Shown here one piece after another: positions 8,702-17,822 of a DNA stretch of 34,699 bases (position 1 is the first letter of the stretch; the number at the start of each line of letters is the position of its first letter). The DNA comes from an uncultured Porphyromonadaceae bacterium (GTDB lineage: Bacteria; Bacteroidota; Bacteroidia; Bacteroidales; Muribaculaceae): NCBI GenBank assembly GCA_937901905.1, contig CALDIF010000055.1:1-34699 (forward strand), read 5' to 3'. The notes beneath the pieces are model-generated. The model did not search any database. It had not been told where the DNA came from and was given only the letters and a program-made list of their open reading frames with translations. A program made the translations under genes and the position numbers.

Positions 8702-10111
8702 ATGCTTGAAGCAAACGGATGGTTGAACTTGACAATAAGCGGCATCAGTGATTGGGTGTGGACTTACTTGCTTGTCGTGGCTCTGGTGGGGTGCGGCATA
8801 TACTTCACCGTGCGCACTCGTGGAGTGCAATTCACCATGATAGGCGAGATGTTCAAGTTGCTGGGCGAGAGTTCCGGCAAGACTCATCATCGCCACATCT
8901 CGTCCTTTCAAGCCTTCGCCGTCGGTGTCGCCACCCGTGTCGGCACGGGCAATCTTGCCGGTGTCGCCACCGCCATTGCCGTGGGCGGTCCCGGGGCGGT
9001 CTTTTGGATGTGGGTACTCGCCCTCGTCGGCGCGTCAAATGCGTTTATCGAGTCCACACTCGCCCAGTTATTCAAGCGACACCACGATGGAGCGTTCATC
9101 GGCGGTCCTGCCTACTATATCTCACAGGGGTTGAAAAATCACCGCATGGCAGTAGTTTTTGCTGTGTTACTCACGTTAACCTTCGGCTTGAGTTACAACT
9201 CTATCCAGAGCAACACGATATGCAGCGCGTGGCATGAGGCATTCGACATCAACCCGATATTGATGGGGGGCGTACTTGCAGCCGTGGCGTTGCTGATAGT
9301 CTTCGGTGGTATACGCCGCATCGCCCGTTTCAGTAGCGTTATCGTACCTGTAATGGCTATAGGATACTTGTTATTGACATTGGTTATCGTGGTATTGAAC
9401 ATTGACAAAGTGCCGGCGGTGTTCATGTCCATCATCAATGGAGCCTTCGGCATCGGACCGTTTGCCGGAGGCGCATTGGGCACCACTATCATGGTGGGCG
9501 TGAAGCGTGGTTTGTTCAGCAACGAGGCCGGTGAGGGAAGCGTGCCCAATGTGGCGGCAACAGCCACGGTGAGCCACCCTGTCAAGCAAGGCTTGTTACA
9601 ATCGTTGGGAGTGTTCGCCGACACTTTGCTCGTGTGCTCGTGCACAGCGTTTATAATACTGCTCAGTGGCGTGTACGGCACGACCGACAGCACCGGCATC
9701 GTCTTGACACAAGTGGCTTTACAAAATCAAGTAGGTGACATCGGCATCACGATAGTCGCTATTGCAATAATGTTCTTCGCTTTCAGCAGCATCATCGGCA
9801 ATTATTACTACGGTGAGGCTAATATACGCTTTCTCACCACCCGGCGCGATGTACTCATCGTGTACCGTATATTATCGGCGGGAGCCATGGTGATTTTCGG
9901 TGCTGTAGCGAGCCTTGACCTTGTGTGGAGCATAGGCGACTTGTTCATGGCATTGCTCACGGCTTGCAACCTCATTGCGTTAGTCGGATTGGGGCGGTGC
10001 GCAATAGCCTTGCTCAAAGATTACCGCGCTCAACGCTCTAACGGAGTGGCATCACCCACATTCCATGCCTCGCAGATGCCCGAATTAGACCTTGACGCGT
10101 GGCAAGAATGA
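8702..10111 (+). CDS. sodium:alanine/glycine symporter (AGCS family)
   Basis: A 469-residue inner-membrane transporter with about eleven hydrophobic helices that imports alanine or glycine with sodium. Diagnostic segments are VGTGNLAGVATAIAVGGPGA (starting near residue 80) and KRGLFSNEAGEGSVPN, both conserved across AGCS carriers. The start ATG at 8702 precedes an amphipathic N-terminus and the first helix near residue 20. The stop (10109-10111) overlaps a possible ATG of the next gene (10108), so the glycosyltransferase is probably translated from the same message. The substrate preference between alanine and glycine cannot be read from the sequence. Confidence 0.9.
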   Translation: MLEANGWLNLTISGISDWVWTYLLVVALVGCGIYFTVRTRGVQFTMIGEMFKLLGESSGKTHHRHISSFQAFAVGVATRVGTGNLAGVATAIAVGGPGAVFWMWVLALVGASNAFIESTLAQLFKRHHDGAFIGGPAYYISQGLKNHRMAVVFAVLLTLTFGLSYNSIQSNTICSAWHEAFDINPILMGGVLAAVALLIVFGGIRRIARFSSVIVPVMAIGYLLLTLVIVVLNIDKVPAVFMSIINGAFGIGPFAGGALGTTIMVGVKRGLFSNEAGEGSVPNVAATATVSHPVKQGLLQSLGVFADTLLVCSCTAFIILLSGVYGTTDSTGIVLTQVALQNQVGDIGITIVAIAIMFFAFSSIIGNYYYGEANIRFLTTRRDVLIVYRILSAGAMVIFGAVASLDLVWSIGDLFMALLTACNLIALVGLGRCAIALLKDYRAQRSNGVASPTFHASQMPELDLDAWQE

Positions 10112-10131
10112 CCTTTAATGACGATAACCCC

Positions 10132-11280
10132 ATGAAGAAAATCGGTGTAGTATTCGAGGATCGGTTTGACAGTCGCTACGGAGTGTTCAACGCAGTCATT
10201 AACCGCGTGAAACATTTGCGCGAGGCAATGGCGGGTGAGGCGATTATTGACGTGTGGATGTTGTACCTTGACCACAACAGGTTATCACGATTGATACATG
10301 GAGAAAGGAGTGCCGATGTCGCGGCGACTGCCGTTATCGACGGCATTGAGATTAATGTACTGCGACACAGGTTGAGTGTCACCGATGCCGTGAGACAGCG
10401 TTTTCATTGTCGCCCCGCCGATTACGAAGCATGGTGTCGCAGTTTGATGCCGATTTTCGCTTCCTACGATTTACTCACGGTTCACGATTTGCTTCCTGCA
10501 ATGCTCGCACGCGTGCTCAACAAGCGATATTGTGTCACTTGGCACGGTACAAGCATCAACACGACCCCATGGCGCGAACCTCTCACCCGTCAACTCACCG
10601 TTGAATGTCTCGCCGGGGCGTGGCATAACTTCACGGTGAGCGATGCCATGGGAACAGTGGCACAACAATTGTGCCCCACGGCTCGCGTGAGTACACTGCA
10701 CAACGGAGCAAACTCGTCGTTTGTCAAAGTGAGTGAGACCGAACGCAACCGTTGGCGAGCCGACTACGGTGTGATGCCCGATGACAAAATCATGGTATTC
10801 GTCGGACGTCACGTTGAGGACAAGAAAGTGTTGCTCTTACCCGAAATATATCATCGTACTCGTGAACTTTATGCCGGGCGCGTAGTGTTTTGGTCAATCG
10901 GCGATGGTCCCTTGCTGCGCCAACTACAACAGTCGTTACCTGCCGGAACCGATGTCGTGTATATGGGCAAACAGCCCGCCGATGCCATGCCTCGCTTGCT
11001 ATCGTGTGCCGACGTGATGGTGCTGCCCAGCCGAATGGAGGGGTTGCCACTCGTGGCTGCCGAGGCACTCGCCACCGGTTGTCATGTTGTGGCATCGCGC
11101 GTCGGTGGCACGCCCGAAGTTGTAGGAATCGACAACACTTTCCCTCTCGACACGAACTTCACCGAGGCTGTGGCAACGCGCGCGGCAGCAATGATGCGCG
11201 GTGAGGTGACACAAGAATTGCCGCCCGACATCAGTTGGACGGCAACCGCAGCACGCGAACGTGCATTCTACCTCAGTTGA
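10132..11280 (+). CDS. GT4-type glycosyltransferase
   Basis: A 382-residue cytoplasmic glycosyltransferase of GT-B fold. The C-terminal nucleotide-sugar domain is clear: IMVFVGRHVEDKKVLLLPEI, then VLPSRMEGLPLVAAEALATG with the EX7E pair E303 and E311, then ASRVGGTPEVV. The N-terminal acceptor domain has TVHDLLPAML and YCVTWHGTS. The sugar and acceptor are unknown; no cell-envelope sugar cluster surrounds it. I chose the ATG at 10132 (MKKIGVVFEDRF). In-frame alternatives are an ATG at 10108, which overlaps the symporter stop as ATGA, and a GTG at 10099. The gene is convergent with asd and the two coding regions overlap by 8 bases at their 3' ends, with no room for a terminator between them. 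Confidence 0.85.
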   Translation: MKKIGVVFEDRFDSRYGVFNAVINRVKHLREAMAGEAIIDVWMLYLDHNRLSRLIHGERSADVAATAVIDGIEINVLRHRLSVTDAVRQRFHCRPADYEAWCRSLMPIFASYDLLTVHDLLPAMLARVLNKRYCVTWHGTSINTTPWREPLTRQLTVECLAGAWHNFTVSDAMGTVAQQLCPTARVSTLHNGANSSFVKVSETERNRWRADYGVMPDDKIMVFVGRHVEDKKVLLLPEIYHRTRELYAGRVVFWSIGDGPLLRQLQQSLPAGTDVVYMGKQPADAMPRLLSCADVMVLPSRMEGLPLVAAEALATGCHVVASRVGGTPEVVGIDNTFPLDTNFTEAVATRAAAMMRGEVTQELPPDISWTATAARERAFYLS

Positions 11281-12286
11281 ACGCACCATGCGCAATCATA
11301 TATTGCGCGATTTGCACGGCATTCAACGCCGCTCCTTTCTTGATTTGATCGCCCACGACCCAGAATGTCAGTCCGTTATCACTGCTCGTGTCAATGCGTA
11401 TGCGACCCACATACACGGGGTCACTGTGGGCACACGTGATGGGCATGGGATAGGTGTTGGAACGCGGCTCGTCAACAACTACCACACCGGGTGCAAGATG
11501 CAAGGCGGCTCGAGCCTCATCGGGACTGATGGGACGCTCGGTCTCGATCCACACAGCCTCGCTGTGAGTGCGCATGACAGGCACGCGCACACAGGTGGCA
11601 CTCACACGAATGTCGCTGTGCATAATCTTGCAGGTTTCTCTCACCATCTTCATCTCCTCGCGTGTATAATCGTTGTCGGCGAACACGTCAATGTGAGGAA
11701 TGACATTGTAAGCCAGTTGGTGTTGAAAATGTTTCACCGTGGTATCGCGCTTGCCGCATGCTATTTCGCTTTGTTGCAGTGCTAACTCCTGCATAGCCTC
11801 CAAGCCGGCACCGCTGGCGGCTTGGTAGGTGGCAACCTGCACATTCCTGATATGCGAGATGTTGTCCAACGGCTTGAGAGCGACAACCATGATAATAGTT
11901 GAACAATTAGGGTTGGCAATGATGTGTCGCGGCGCGTCAAGGGCATCATCACCGTTCACCTCGGGCACGACCAAGGGCACATCATCGTCCATACGGAACG
12001 CGCTACTGTTATCAATCATGATCGTACCATGCTTGGTGATGGTGCCGGCAAATTCGACGGCAGTCTTCGCTCCGGCACTCACAAAGGCGACATCAATGCC
12101 CATGAAGTCGTCGTTGTGTTGCAACTGCTTGACAACATGATCCTTGCCACGAAACGTGAAAATGCGACCCGCACTACGCTGTGACCCGAACAGCACCAAC
12201 TCGTCAACCGGGAAGTTCTGCTCGTCGAGAACACGCATGAATTCTTGTCCCACAGCGCCACTGGCGCCCACAATAGCAACTTTCAT
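11273..12286 (-). CDS. asd: aspartate-semialdehyde dehydrogenase
   Basis: A 337-residue NADPH-dependent enzyme that reduces aspartyl phosphate to aspartate semialdehyde, the branch point to lysine/diaminopimelate, threonine and methionine. The Rossmann motif is GASGAVG (7-13), the catalytic cysteine is C128 in ANPNCST, and the distal substrate-binding region includes RVPVMRTHSE. The longer upstream reading frame is not used: homologues begin at MKVAIVGASG, which fixes the start at 12286. Transcription starts from the left half of the 12318-12370 palindrome. The 3' end overlaps the convergent glycosyltransferase by 8 bases. Confidence 0.95.
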   Translation of the reverse strand: MKVAIVGASGAVGQEFMRVLDEQNFPVDELVLFGSQRSAGRIFTFRGKDHVVKQLQHNDDFMGIDVAFVSAGAKTAVEFAGTITKHGTIMIDNSSAFRMDDDVPLVVPEVNGDDALDAPRHIIANPNCSTIIMVVALKPLDNISHIRNVQVATYQAASGAGLEAMQELALQQSEIACGKRDTTVKHFQHQLAYNVIPHIDVFADNDYTREEMKMVRETCKIMHSDIRVSATCVRVPVMRTHSEAVWIETERPISPDEARAALHLAPGVVVVDEPRSNTYPMPITCAHSDPVYVGRIRIDTSSDNGLTFWVVGDQIKKGAALNAVQIAQYMIAHGAFN

Positions 12287-12317
12287 TTCTATGATAAGAG
12301 TATAGATGGTTAGGAAC

Positions 12318-12370
12318 GCAAAATTACTAAAACAAAATTTGCAGACCAAATTTTGTTTTAGTAATTTTGC
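12318..12370. promoter_or_regulatory. palindromic divergent promoter pair of asd and pyrG
   Basis: A perfect 24-bp inverted repeat: 12318-12341 and 12347-12370 around a 5-base centre CAGAC. Each arm holds a complete outer -7 element (TAATTTTG at 12362-12369 for pyrG; its mirror at 12319-12326 for asd) and, near the centre, the -33 TTTG of the opposite promoter (12338-12341 for pyrG; mirror at 12347-12350 for asd). In both directions the -33 to -7 spacing is exactly 20 bp. The two promoters are therefore identical, interleaved and mutually exclusive in space. Confidence 0.9.
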
Positions 12371-12432
12371 AATTTAATTGAGCCAAGCGATTTGAACGAC
12401 ACGCGTTGCGTTGTCGTGAGCCTGCAATCGCG

Positions 12433-12455
12433 CTTGTCGCACATCACGCGACAAG
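12433..12455 (+). promoter_or_regulatory. hairpin in the pyrG leader
   Basis: CTTGTCGC (12433-12440) and GCGACAAG (12448-12455) form a perfect 8-bp stem with a 7-base loop, followed at 12462-12472 by a smaller CTCAC/GTGAG hairpin. No U-run follows, so it is not an intrinsic terminator. The leader from the predicted start (about 12375) to the pyrG ATG is about 130 bases, unusually long beside the short leaders of neighbouring genes. Confidence 0.5.
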
Positions 12456-12503
12456 CCCTGCCTCACGGTGAGATAACTCGTTTTCTAATAAATGATTTTA
12501 TTG

Positions 12504-14165
12504 ATGGACAAGAGCGAAACACGATACATCTTTGTCACCGGCGGTGTGGTGTCCAGTTTGGGAAAGGGCATCATTTCATCGTCTATAGCAATGTTGTTGC
12601 TCGCCCGCGGTTACAAGGTCACAATTCAAAAGTTTGACCCCTATATCAACGTTGACCCGGGCACACTCAACCCCTACGAGCACGGTGAATGTTACGTTAC
12701 TGTTGACGGGCATGAAGCCGATCTTGACCTCGGACATTACGAGCGATTTACCGACATCAAGACCACGCGTGCCAACAACGTCACCACGGGACGCATTTAC
12801 CAAAGCGTCATTGACAAGGAGCGACGTGGCGACTATTTGGGCAAAACGGTACAAATCGTGCCACACATCACCGACGAGATTAAGCGCAACGTGATGTTGC
12901 TGGGCAACACCGGCACCTACGACTTTGTCATCACCGAGATTGGCGGCACCGTGGGTGACATTGAGTCGCTGCCCTATCTCGAGGCTGTGAGACAATTGAA
13001 ATGGGAATTGGGAACCCGATGCCTGTGTGTTCACCTGACTTACGTCCCCTACATTCGTGCCGCAGCCGAGTTGAAAACCAAGCCCACACAGCACTCGGTA
13101 AAGCAGTTGCAACAAGTGGGAATTCAGCCCGATTTACTCGTGTTGCGCACCGAGCGCGACGTGCCCGCCCCCATGCGTCGCAAGGTGGCACAGTTCTGCA
13201 ACGTCAGCCCCGATGCCGTGTTCCAGAGCATTGATGCGCCTTCTATCTATCAGGTGCCACTCATGATGCACGAGCAAGGATTGGACAACATCATCTTGGC
13301 GAAGACAGGCACGTTGACCGTGGGCGAACCCGACTTGACCCGTTGGAATGACTTCCTACAACACCTTTCCACCGCAACTCGCGTTGTCCGCATCGGGCTC
13401 GTGGGCAAGTACGTTGAGTTACAAGATGCCTACAAGTCGATTGACGAAGCGTTGTTACAAGCCGGAGCATATCACGATCGCAAGGTCAAAATCACCTATA
13501 TCAACAGCGAGAAATTAACCGACGAGAACGTTGCTGCGCAATTAGCCGATCAAGACGGTGTGATTGTGGCACCGGGCTTCGGACCTCGCGGTACCGAGGG
13601 CAAATTTGTCGCCCTGCGCTACTGTCGCGAGAACGACTTGCCCACATTCGGCATCTGCCTGGGCATGCAATGTATGGTAATTGAGTTTGCACGCAACGTG
13701 TTGGGTCTGAACGGTGCCAATAGCACCGAGATTGACCCTTCCACACCCGATAACGTCATCGACCTGATGGAGGAGCAAAAGAGTGTCACCAACCTCGGTG
13801 GCACAATGCGCTTGGGTGCTTATGCCTGTCGATTGCTTGAAGGCACCATAGTGGCAGCAGCCTACGGGCGACTCAAGGTTGAAGAACGACACCGCCACCG
13901 CTACGAGTTCAACGAGGCTTATCGTGAGCGTTTTGAAGCGGCAGGCATGCACTGTGTCGGCGAGAACCCGCTCACTCACCTTGTCGAAGTCGTCGAGTTG
14001 GAAGGTAAACGATGGTACGTGGGTACACAATATCACCCCGAATATAGCAGTACAGTGCTCAATCCCCACCCGCTGTTCATGGACTTCATGCGTGCTGCGA
14101 TTGAATATGCCGAGGTCTCGGCACAAACCGTTAACGAAAATAACCAAGCAACAAATAATGGATAA
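12504..14165 (+). CDS. pyrG: CTP synthase
   Basis: A 553-residue cytoplasmic enzyme that converts UTP to CTP using ATP and glutamine. The N-terminal synthetase domain has the P-loop-like GGVVSSLGKG (13-22), FDPYINVDPGTLNPYEHGE and EIGGTVGDIES. The C-terminal class I glutaminase domain has the nucleophile C385 in GICLGMQC and the His/Glu pair H511 and E513 in QYHPEYS. I chose MDKSETRYIFVTGG as the start over an ATG four codons upstream, by family alignment. Transcription comes from the right half of the asd/pyrG palindrome through a structured leader. The stop overlaps the yidC start by 8 bases, so yidC is translationally coupled; the pyrG-yidC pair is common in Bacteroidetes. Confidence 0.96.
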   Translation: MDKSETRYIFVTGGVVSSLGKGIISSSIAMLLLARGYKVTIQKFDPYINVDPGTLNPYEHGECYVTVDGHEADLDLGHYERFTDIKTTRANNVTTGRIYQSVIDKERRGDYLGKTVQIVPHITDEIKRNVMLLGNTGTYDFVITEIGGTVGDIESLPYLEAVRQLKWELGTRCLCVHLTYVPYIRAAAELKTKPTQHSVKQLQQVGIQPDLLVLRTERDVPAPMRRKVAQFCNVSPDAVFQSIDAPSIYQVPLMMHEQGLDNIILAKTGTLTVGEPDLTRWNDFLQHLSTATRVVRIGLVGKYVELQDAYKSIDEALLQAGAYHDRKVKITYINSEKLTDENVAAQLADQDGVIVAPGFGPRGTEGKFVALRYCRENDLPTFGICLGMQCMVIEFARNVLGLNGANSTEIDPSTPDNVIDLMEEQKSVTNLGGTMRLGAYACRLLEGTIVAAAYGRLKVEERHRHRYEFNEAYRERFEAAGMHCVGENPLTHLVEVVELEGKRWYVGTQYHPEYSSTVLNPHPLFMDFMRAAIEYAEVSAQTVNENNQATNNG

Positions 14166-16266
14166 AAACACCTTTACCGGCATGCTGCTGATGTGTGCCG
14201 TGATTTTCGGTTTCATGTGGCTCAATCAGCCCGACGAGGCAATGTTGGCTGAACAACGCCGCATACAAGATAGTATTAACGCTGCCGAAGCGATTGCCGA
14301 CCGCACGTTGAGCGAGGGAGCCGTGAGCGACACGCTCACATCGGCCGAGCGCGCCGCGTTGGTGACTATGCTCCGTGACATGGCAGCCGCCGACAGCACC
14401 GGCACTCCCGTTATCAAGGACGAGGGTGTCACGCTCAGTCTCGTTGACGGTCAACTCACCGGTACTGTCAGCCTGCAAGACACCACGTTAAGTTACCGGG
14501 ACATCATCACCGGCAAAATCAGCGACCCGAGGCTCAACAATCTTGCCGTGGCAGCCGTCAAGCGCGCCGGCAACAAGTTTCTCGCCGTGGGCGACTTTGC
14601 CGCCAACCTCGTCGGCAGCGAACAACAAATCACACTCGAGAACGACTCGGTAATCGTGACCTTCAGCACCCACGGTGGCATGATGACCGGTGCCACACTC
14701 AAGGCTTACAGCGACTTGCACAGCGAGCGATTGGAACTGTTCGGCAAGGACGACAACGAAATGAGTTTCACACTCGCCAACAACACTCAACGTTTCAACA
14801 CGCGTGACTTCTATTTCACCCCGGTGCGGGAGAACGACTCCACGCTGACCATGAAACTCAACATGACAGGTGGTGCCTCATGGGCATTGCGCTACACGCT
14901 CATACCCGGAACCTACATGGTGCGTATGGACATCGTACAAAACGGCATGGAGCGCGTCATTCCCACCAACATCACGACGATTGACTTCAAATGGCATCAA
15001 CTGATGCGCCGTCATGAGCAAGGGCGCATGTTTGAGGAGCGCAACAGTGCAATATACTTCAAGAGTGCCGGCGGCGGTGTGAACAACTTGAGCGAGAGTG
15101 GTAACGACGATGACGAGACACGCGACAACGTCAAGTGGATAGCCGCCAAGAACCAATTCTTCTCAACCGTGCTCATCGCCGACAGCGTCATGATAGGAGG
15201 CACATTCGAGAGCGCATCTTTAGAGAAAGGCGACCCACATTATAACGGTTACTTGAAGGACATGACCTTTGCTACCGCAATCCCCTACAACAGTGCCAAA
15301 GCCAAGCCGGCATCATTCTATTTCTTCGTCGGTCCCAACCGTTATCCCCTGCTGTCATCTTACGACCGCTTCTCAAACGGCGAAGATTTGAACCTCACTC
15401 GCCTCATCTCGCTCGGCTGGGCTTTATTCCGCTGGATAAACACGTGGATTATCATTCCCGTTTTCACGTGGCTGGGCAAGTTCTTCACGAGTTACGGCAT
15501 CATCATCTTGCTGCTGACAATTATCATCAAGATTGTGTTGTCACCGCTCACATTCAAGAGTTACATGTCGCAAGCCAAGATGCGTGTTCTCGCGCCTGAC
15601 ATCGCCGCTATCAACGAGAAGTATCCGGGTGACGAGAACGCGATGAAGCGCCAACAAGAGACGATGAAACTCTACTCTTTGGCAGGCGCAAGTCCTTTTG
15701 GCGGGTGCGCGCCCATGTTGCTGCAGATGCCTATTCTCATTGCAATGTTCACGTTCTTCCCCTCGAGCATCGAGTTGCGAGGACAATCGTTCCTATGGGC
15801 AGCCGACCTCTCGGCACCCGACAAGATTTTCGAGTGGTCAACCAACATTCCCATCATCTCAAGTTTCTTCGGTAACCACATCAGCCTTTTCTGCTTGTTA
15901 ATGACGGTGACCAACATCATCTACACCTACCTCTCCATGCAGTCTCAGCAGCAAAACTCCATGCCGGGAATGAAATGGATGATGTACCTCATGCCTATCA
16001 TGTTCCTCGTTTTCTTCAACAACTATGCGTCGGGCTTGAGTTACTACTACTTCATCTCGTTGTTAATCACCATCATGCAGACCTACTTGTGCCGTGCGTT
16101 GGTGAAGGAAGGTGACGTTCGCGCCACGATAGCCGACAACATCGCCAACCCGAAGAAAGAGAATGGAGGGTGCATGGGACGCCTCGCACGCATGCAGCAG
16201 GAACAACAAGCCGCACTGCGCGAGCAAGAACGTCGCTCGGGAGGCAAACAACGTCGCCGTCGTTAA
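14158..16266 (+). CDS. yidC: membrane protein insertase YidC
   Basis: A 702-residue inner-membrane insertase that places proteins into the membrane with or without SecYEG. The N-terminal helix (about residues 4-20) is followed by a large periplasmic P1 domain (to about residue 420) and a C-terminal five-helix core with ILLLTIIIKIVLSPLTFKSYMSQAKM. The positive charge in the hydrophilic groove (E. coli R366) is here K458. The lumenal C1 hairpin, EKYPGDENAMKRQQETMKLY, and GASPFGGCAPMLLQMPILIAMF are well kept. The C-terminus ends in a basic tail (GGKQRRRR) likely to touch the ribosome. The reading frame is open far upstream inside pyrG, but MDKNTFTGM at 14158 is the family start, overlapping pyrG by 8 bases. 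Confidence 0.95.
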   Translation: MDKNTFTGMLLMCAVIFGFMWLNQPDEAMLAEQRRIQDSINAAEAIADRTLSEGAVSDTLTSAERAALVTMLRDMAAADSTGTPVIKDEGVTLSLVDGQLTGTVSLQDTTLSYRDIITGKISDPRLNNLAVAAVKRAGNKFLAVGDFAANLVGSEQQITLENDSVIVTFSTHGGMMTGATLKAYSDLHSERLELFGKDDNEMSFTLANNTQRFNTRDFYFTPVRENDSTLTMKLNMTGGASWALRYTLIPGTYMVRMDIVQNGMERVIPTNITTIDFKWHQLMRRHEQGRMFEERNSAIYFKSAGGGVNNLSESGNDDDETRDNVKWIAAKNQFFSTVLIADSVMIGGTFESASLEKGDPHYNGYLKDMTFATAIPYNSAKAKPASFYFFVGPNRYPLLSSYDRFSNGEDLNLTRLISLGWALFRWINTWIIIPVFTWLGKFFTSYGIIILLLTIIIKIVLSPLTFKSYMSQAKMRVLAPDIAAINEKYPGDENAMKRQQETMKLYSLAGASPFGGCAPMLLQMPILIAMFTFFPSSIELRGQSFLWAADLSAPDKIFEWSTNIPIISSFFGNHISLFCLLMTVTNIIYTYLSMQSQQQNSMPGMKWMMYLMPIMFLVFFNNYASGLSYYYFISLLITIMQTYLCRALVKEGDVRATIADNIANPKKENGGCMGRLARMQQEQQAALREQERRSGGKQRRRR

Positions 16267-16341
16267 CATTGTTCGTAGTGTGTCACACGGGTGCTGACCC
16301 ATAGGTGTCGGACGCGCGCGTGGCACACCTCACAACAGTAT

Positions 16342-17148
16342 ATGTCAGCCAAGAAACGCAATAAACGCCGCAAGAAGTCGTGGTTCTCAAGTATCAAACG
16401 TTACACACGACTCTTCAAACGATGGTCAAAGGAAATCCTTGCCATCGCAACGATTGTTGCACTTGTCGCTGCCATTTGGTATCTCAAAAACCGATATTTC
16501 CCCCCGGCTCCCGACATTGACGGTTCTCTCAAGATAACCGGTATAGACGTGTCCAAGCACAACGGGTACATCGACATGACCAAAGTCGCCGCTGCCGGTC
16601 ACTCGTTCGTGTACGTCAAGACCAGCGAGGGCATCACTCTCAAAGATGCCGCTCGAGGCAAGCACGTGTCGCGAGCCGTTGAAGCCGGGCTCAAAACGGG
16701 AGCCTACCACTACTTTATTTTCAAGCGCGACGGCAAGCAACAGGCCGACAATTTTCTCGCATCAATCAAGGGCTTGCACCTTGACCTCCCACTCGCCATC
16801 GACGTGGAACAGGATCGCAAACTCAACCGCAGTTACGACTCGACCACAGCGCGCAACCTGCGCGACATGGTCAACGCCTTGCGCAACGCAGGACATCGGT
16901 CGCTATTGATCTACACCAACGGCGACGGTTACAAGAACATCTATCAAGGTGTTTACGACAACGACCCCGACACCGAATTGTGGTTATGCTCATTTCAAGA
17001 AATTGACAAGGTTGCACATCGCGGACACATAATTCAACAATATAATCATCACGGTCATGTCAAAGGCATCAAGGGCGAAGTGGACTTGAATGTCTACCGG
17101 GGCTCGGCTGCCGACTGGCACGACTATCTCAACAAGATACAACCATGA
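16342..17148 (+). CDS. GH25 lysozyme-like muramidase, membrane-anchored
   Basis: A 268-residue protein with a very basic cytoplasmic N-terminus (KKRNKRRKK), one transmembrane segment (about residues 31-49) and a GH25 domain from about residue 65. GH25 enzymes cleave the MurNAc-GlcNAc bond of peptidoglycan. The expected acidic residues are D69 (GIDVSKHNG), D154 and E156 (LAIDVEQ), and the segment YVKTSEGITLKD is typical. It likely acts in the periplasm, held to the inner membrane, in wall remodelling and not as a phage lysin. The start at 16342 (MSAKKR) is preferred over an upstream frame start. It overlaps the next gene by 4 bases (ATGA at 17145-17148), which implies joint translation. Confidence 0.88.
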   Translation: MSAKKRNKRRKKSWFSSIKRYTRLFKRWSKEILAIATIVALVAAIWYLKNRYFPPAPDIDGSLKITGIDVSKHNGYIDMTKVAAAGHSFVYVKTSEGITLKDAARGKHVSRAVEAGLKTGAYHYFIFKRDGKQQADNFLASIKGLHLDLPLAIDVEQDRKLNRSYDSTTARNLRDMVNALRNAGHRSLLIYTNGDGYKNIYQGVYDNDPDTELWLCSFQEIDKVAHRGHIIQQYNHHGHVKGIKGEVDLNVYRGSAADWHDYLNKIQP

Positions 17149-17768
17149 CAACAACCGCAAGTCGCATCGTACTCACGCTCGTCACGGCACTCGCCGGCAT
17201 CGTTGCACAGGCAGCCGTGTACACGTGGAGCCAACATGAACTCACCTTTGAAACGCCCGACGACGGTTGGGTGACATGCAATACCAATACACGCTTTGAA
17301 TTGCGTTGGGACGAAATGGTGGTCACAATACAACTGTATGCCAAGACACCCAATCGCAAAGAAAAAGATTATCTTCCCGAACACGTCAGGCGACAGGCTG
17401 CCGGTTGGAACATGTACGATGTGGACAAGGCAAAATATAAAGTCAAGGGGTTCAAACCGTACGCCGTGGAAGGCACCATGCCCGATGGTACCAGAGCGGT
17501 GATTGCGTGTCTCGCGTGTAACAAACAAGATTTGATAGTTGAGATTACAGTCAATTACCTGTTGGGTAATCGCGACATCGCCGACTGCATTATCAAGAGT
17601 TTCGCCATCGGCAAAGATGCCAAACCTAACCGCGAGAAGCAACAACAGAAAGTTCAAACTCGCGAAGATGCCGAGAAACAACGTCTCGACCGGCAGCACC
17701 AACAGGAGCAAGAGCGTCGGCAGCAAGAAAACCGACGTCGTGACGGACGGCACGTGTATGATGCGTAA
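17145..17768 (+). CDS. exported hypothetical protein with charged coiled-coil tail
   Basis: A 207-residue protein with a signal peptide (residues 1-23, cleavage near AQAAV), a globular domain of about 130 residues (TWSQHELTFETPDDGWVTC, LRWDEMVVTIQLY, VEGTMPDGTRAVIACL) and a strongly charged Gln/Arg/Glu-rich tail from about residue 157 that is predicted to be helical or disordered. I do not recognise the family. Translation is coupled to the GH25 gene through an ATGA overlap, so a periplasmic role next to peptidoglycan hydrolysis is a reasonable inference, no more. Confidence 0.65.
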   Translation: MTTTASRIVLTLVTALAGIVAQAAVYTWSQHELTFETPDDGWVTCNTNTRFELRWDEMVVTIQLYAKTPNRKEKDYLPEHVRRQAAGWNMYDVDKAKYKVKGFKPYAVEGTMPDGTRAVIACLACNKQDLIVEITVNYLLGNRDIADCIIKSFAIGKDAKPNREKQQQKVQTREDAEKQRLDRQHQQEQERRQQENRRRDGRHVYDA

Positions 17769-17822
17769 ACATCGTCATTTTTGTGTAAAACAATGATATT
17801 ATCACCAAATAACCGACTGTAT

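Noticed and set aside
16267..16341. Possible terminator between yidC and the GH25 gene (AGGTGT...ACACCT)
   Set aside because: Only about 6 bp pair around a long GC-rich centre, and no U-run follows. Read-through is more likely.
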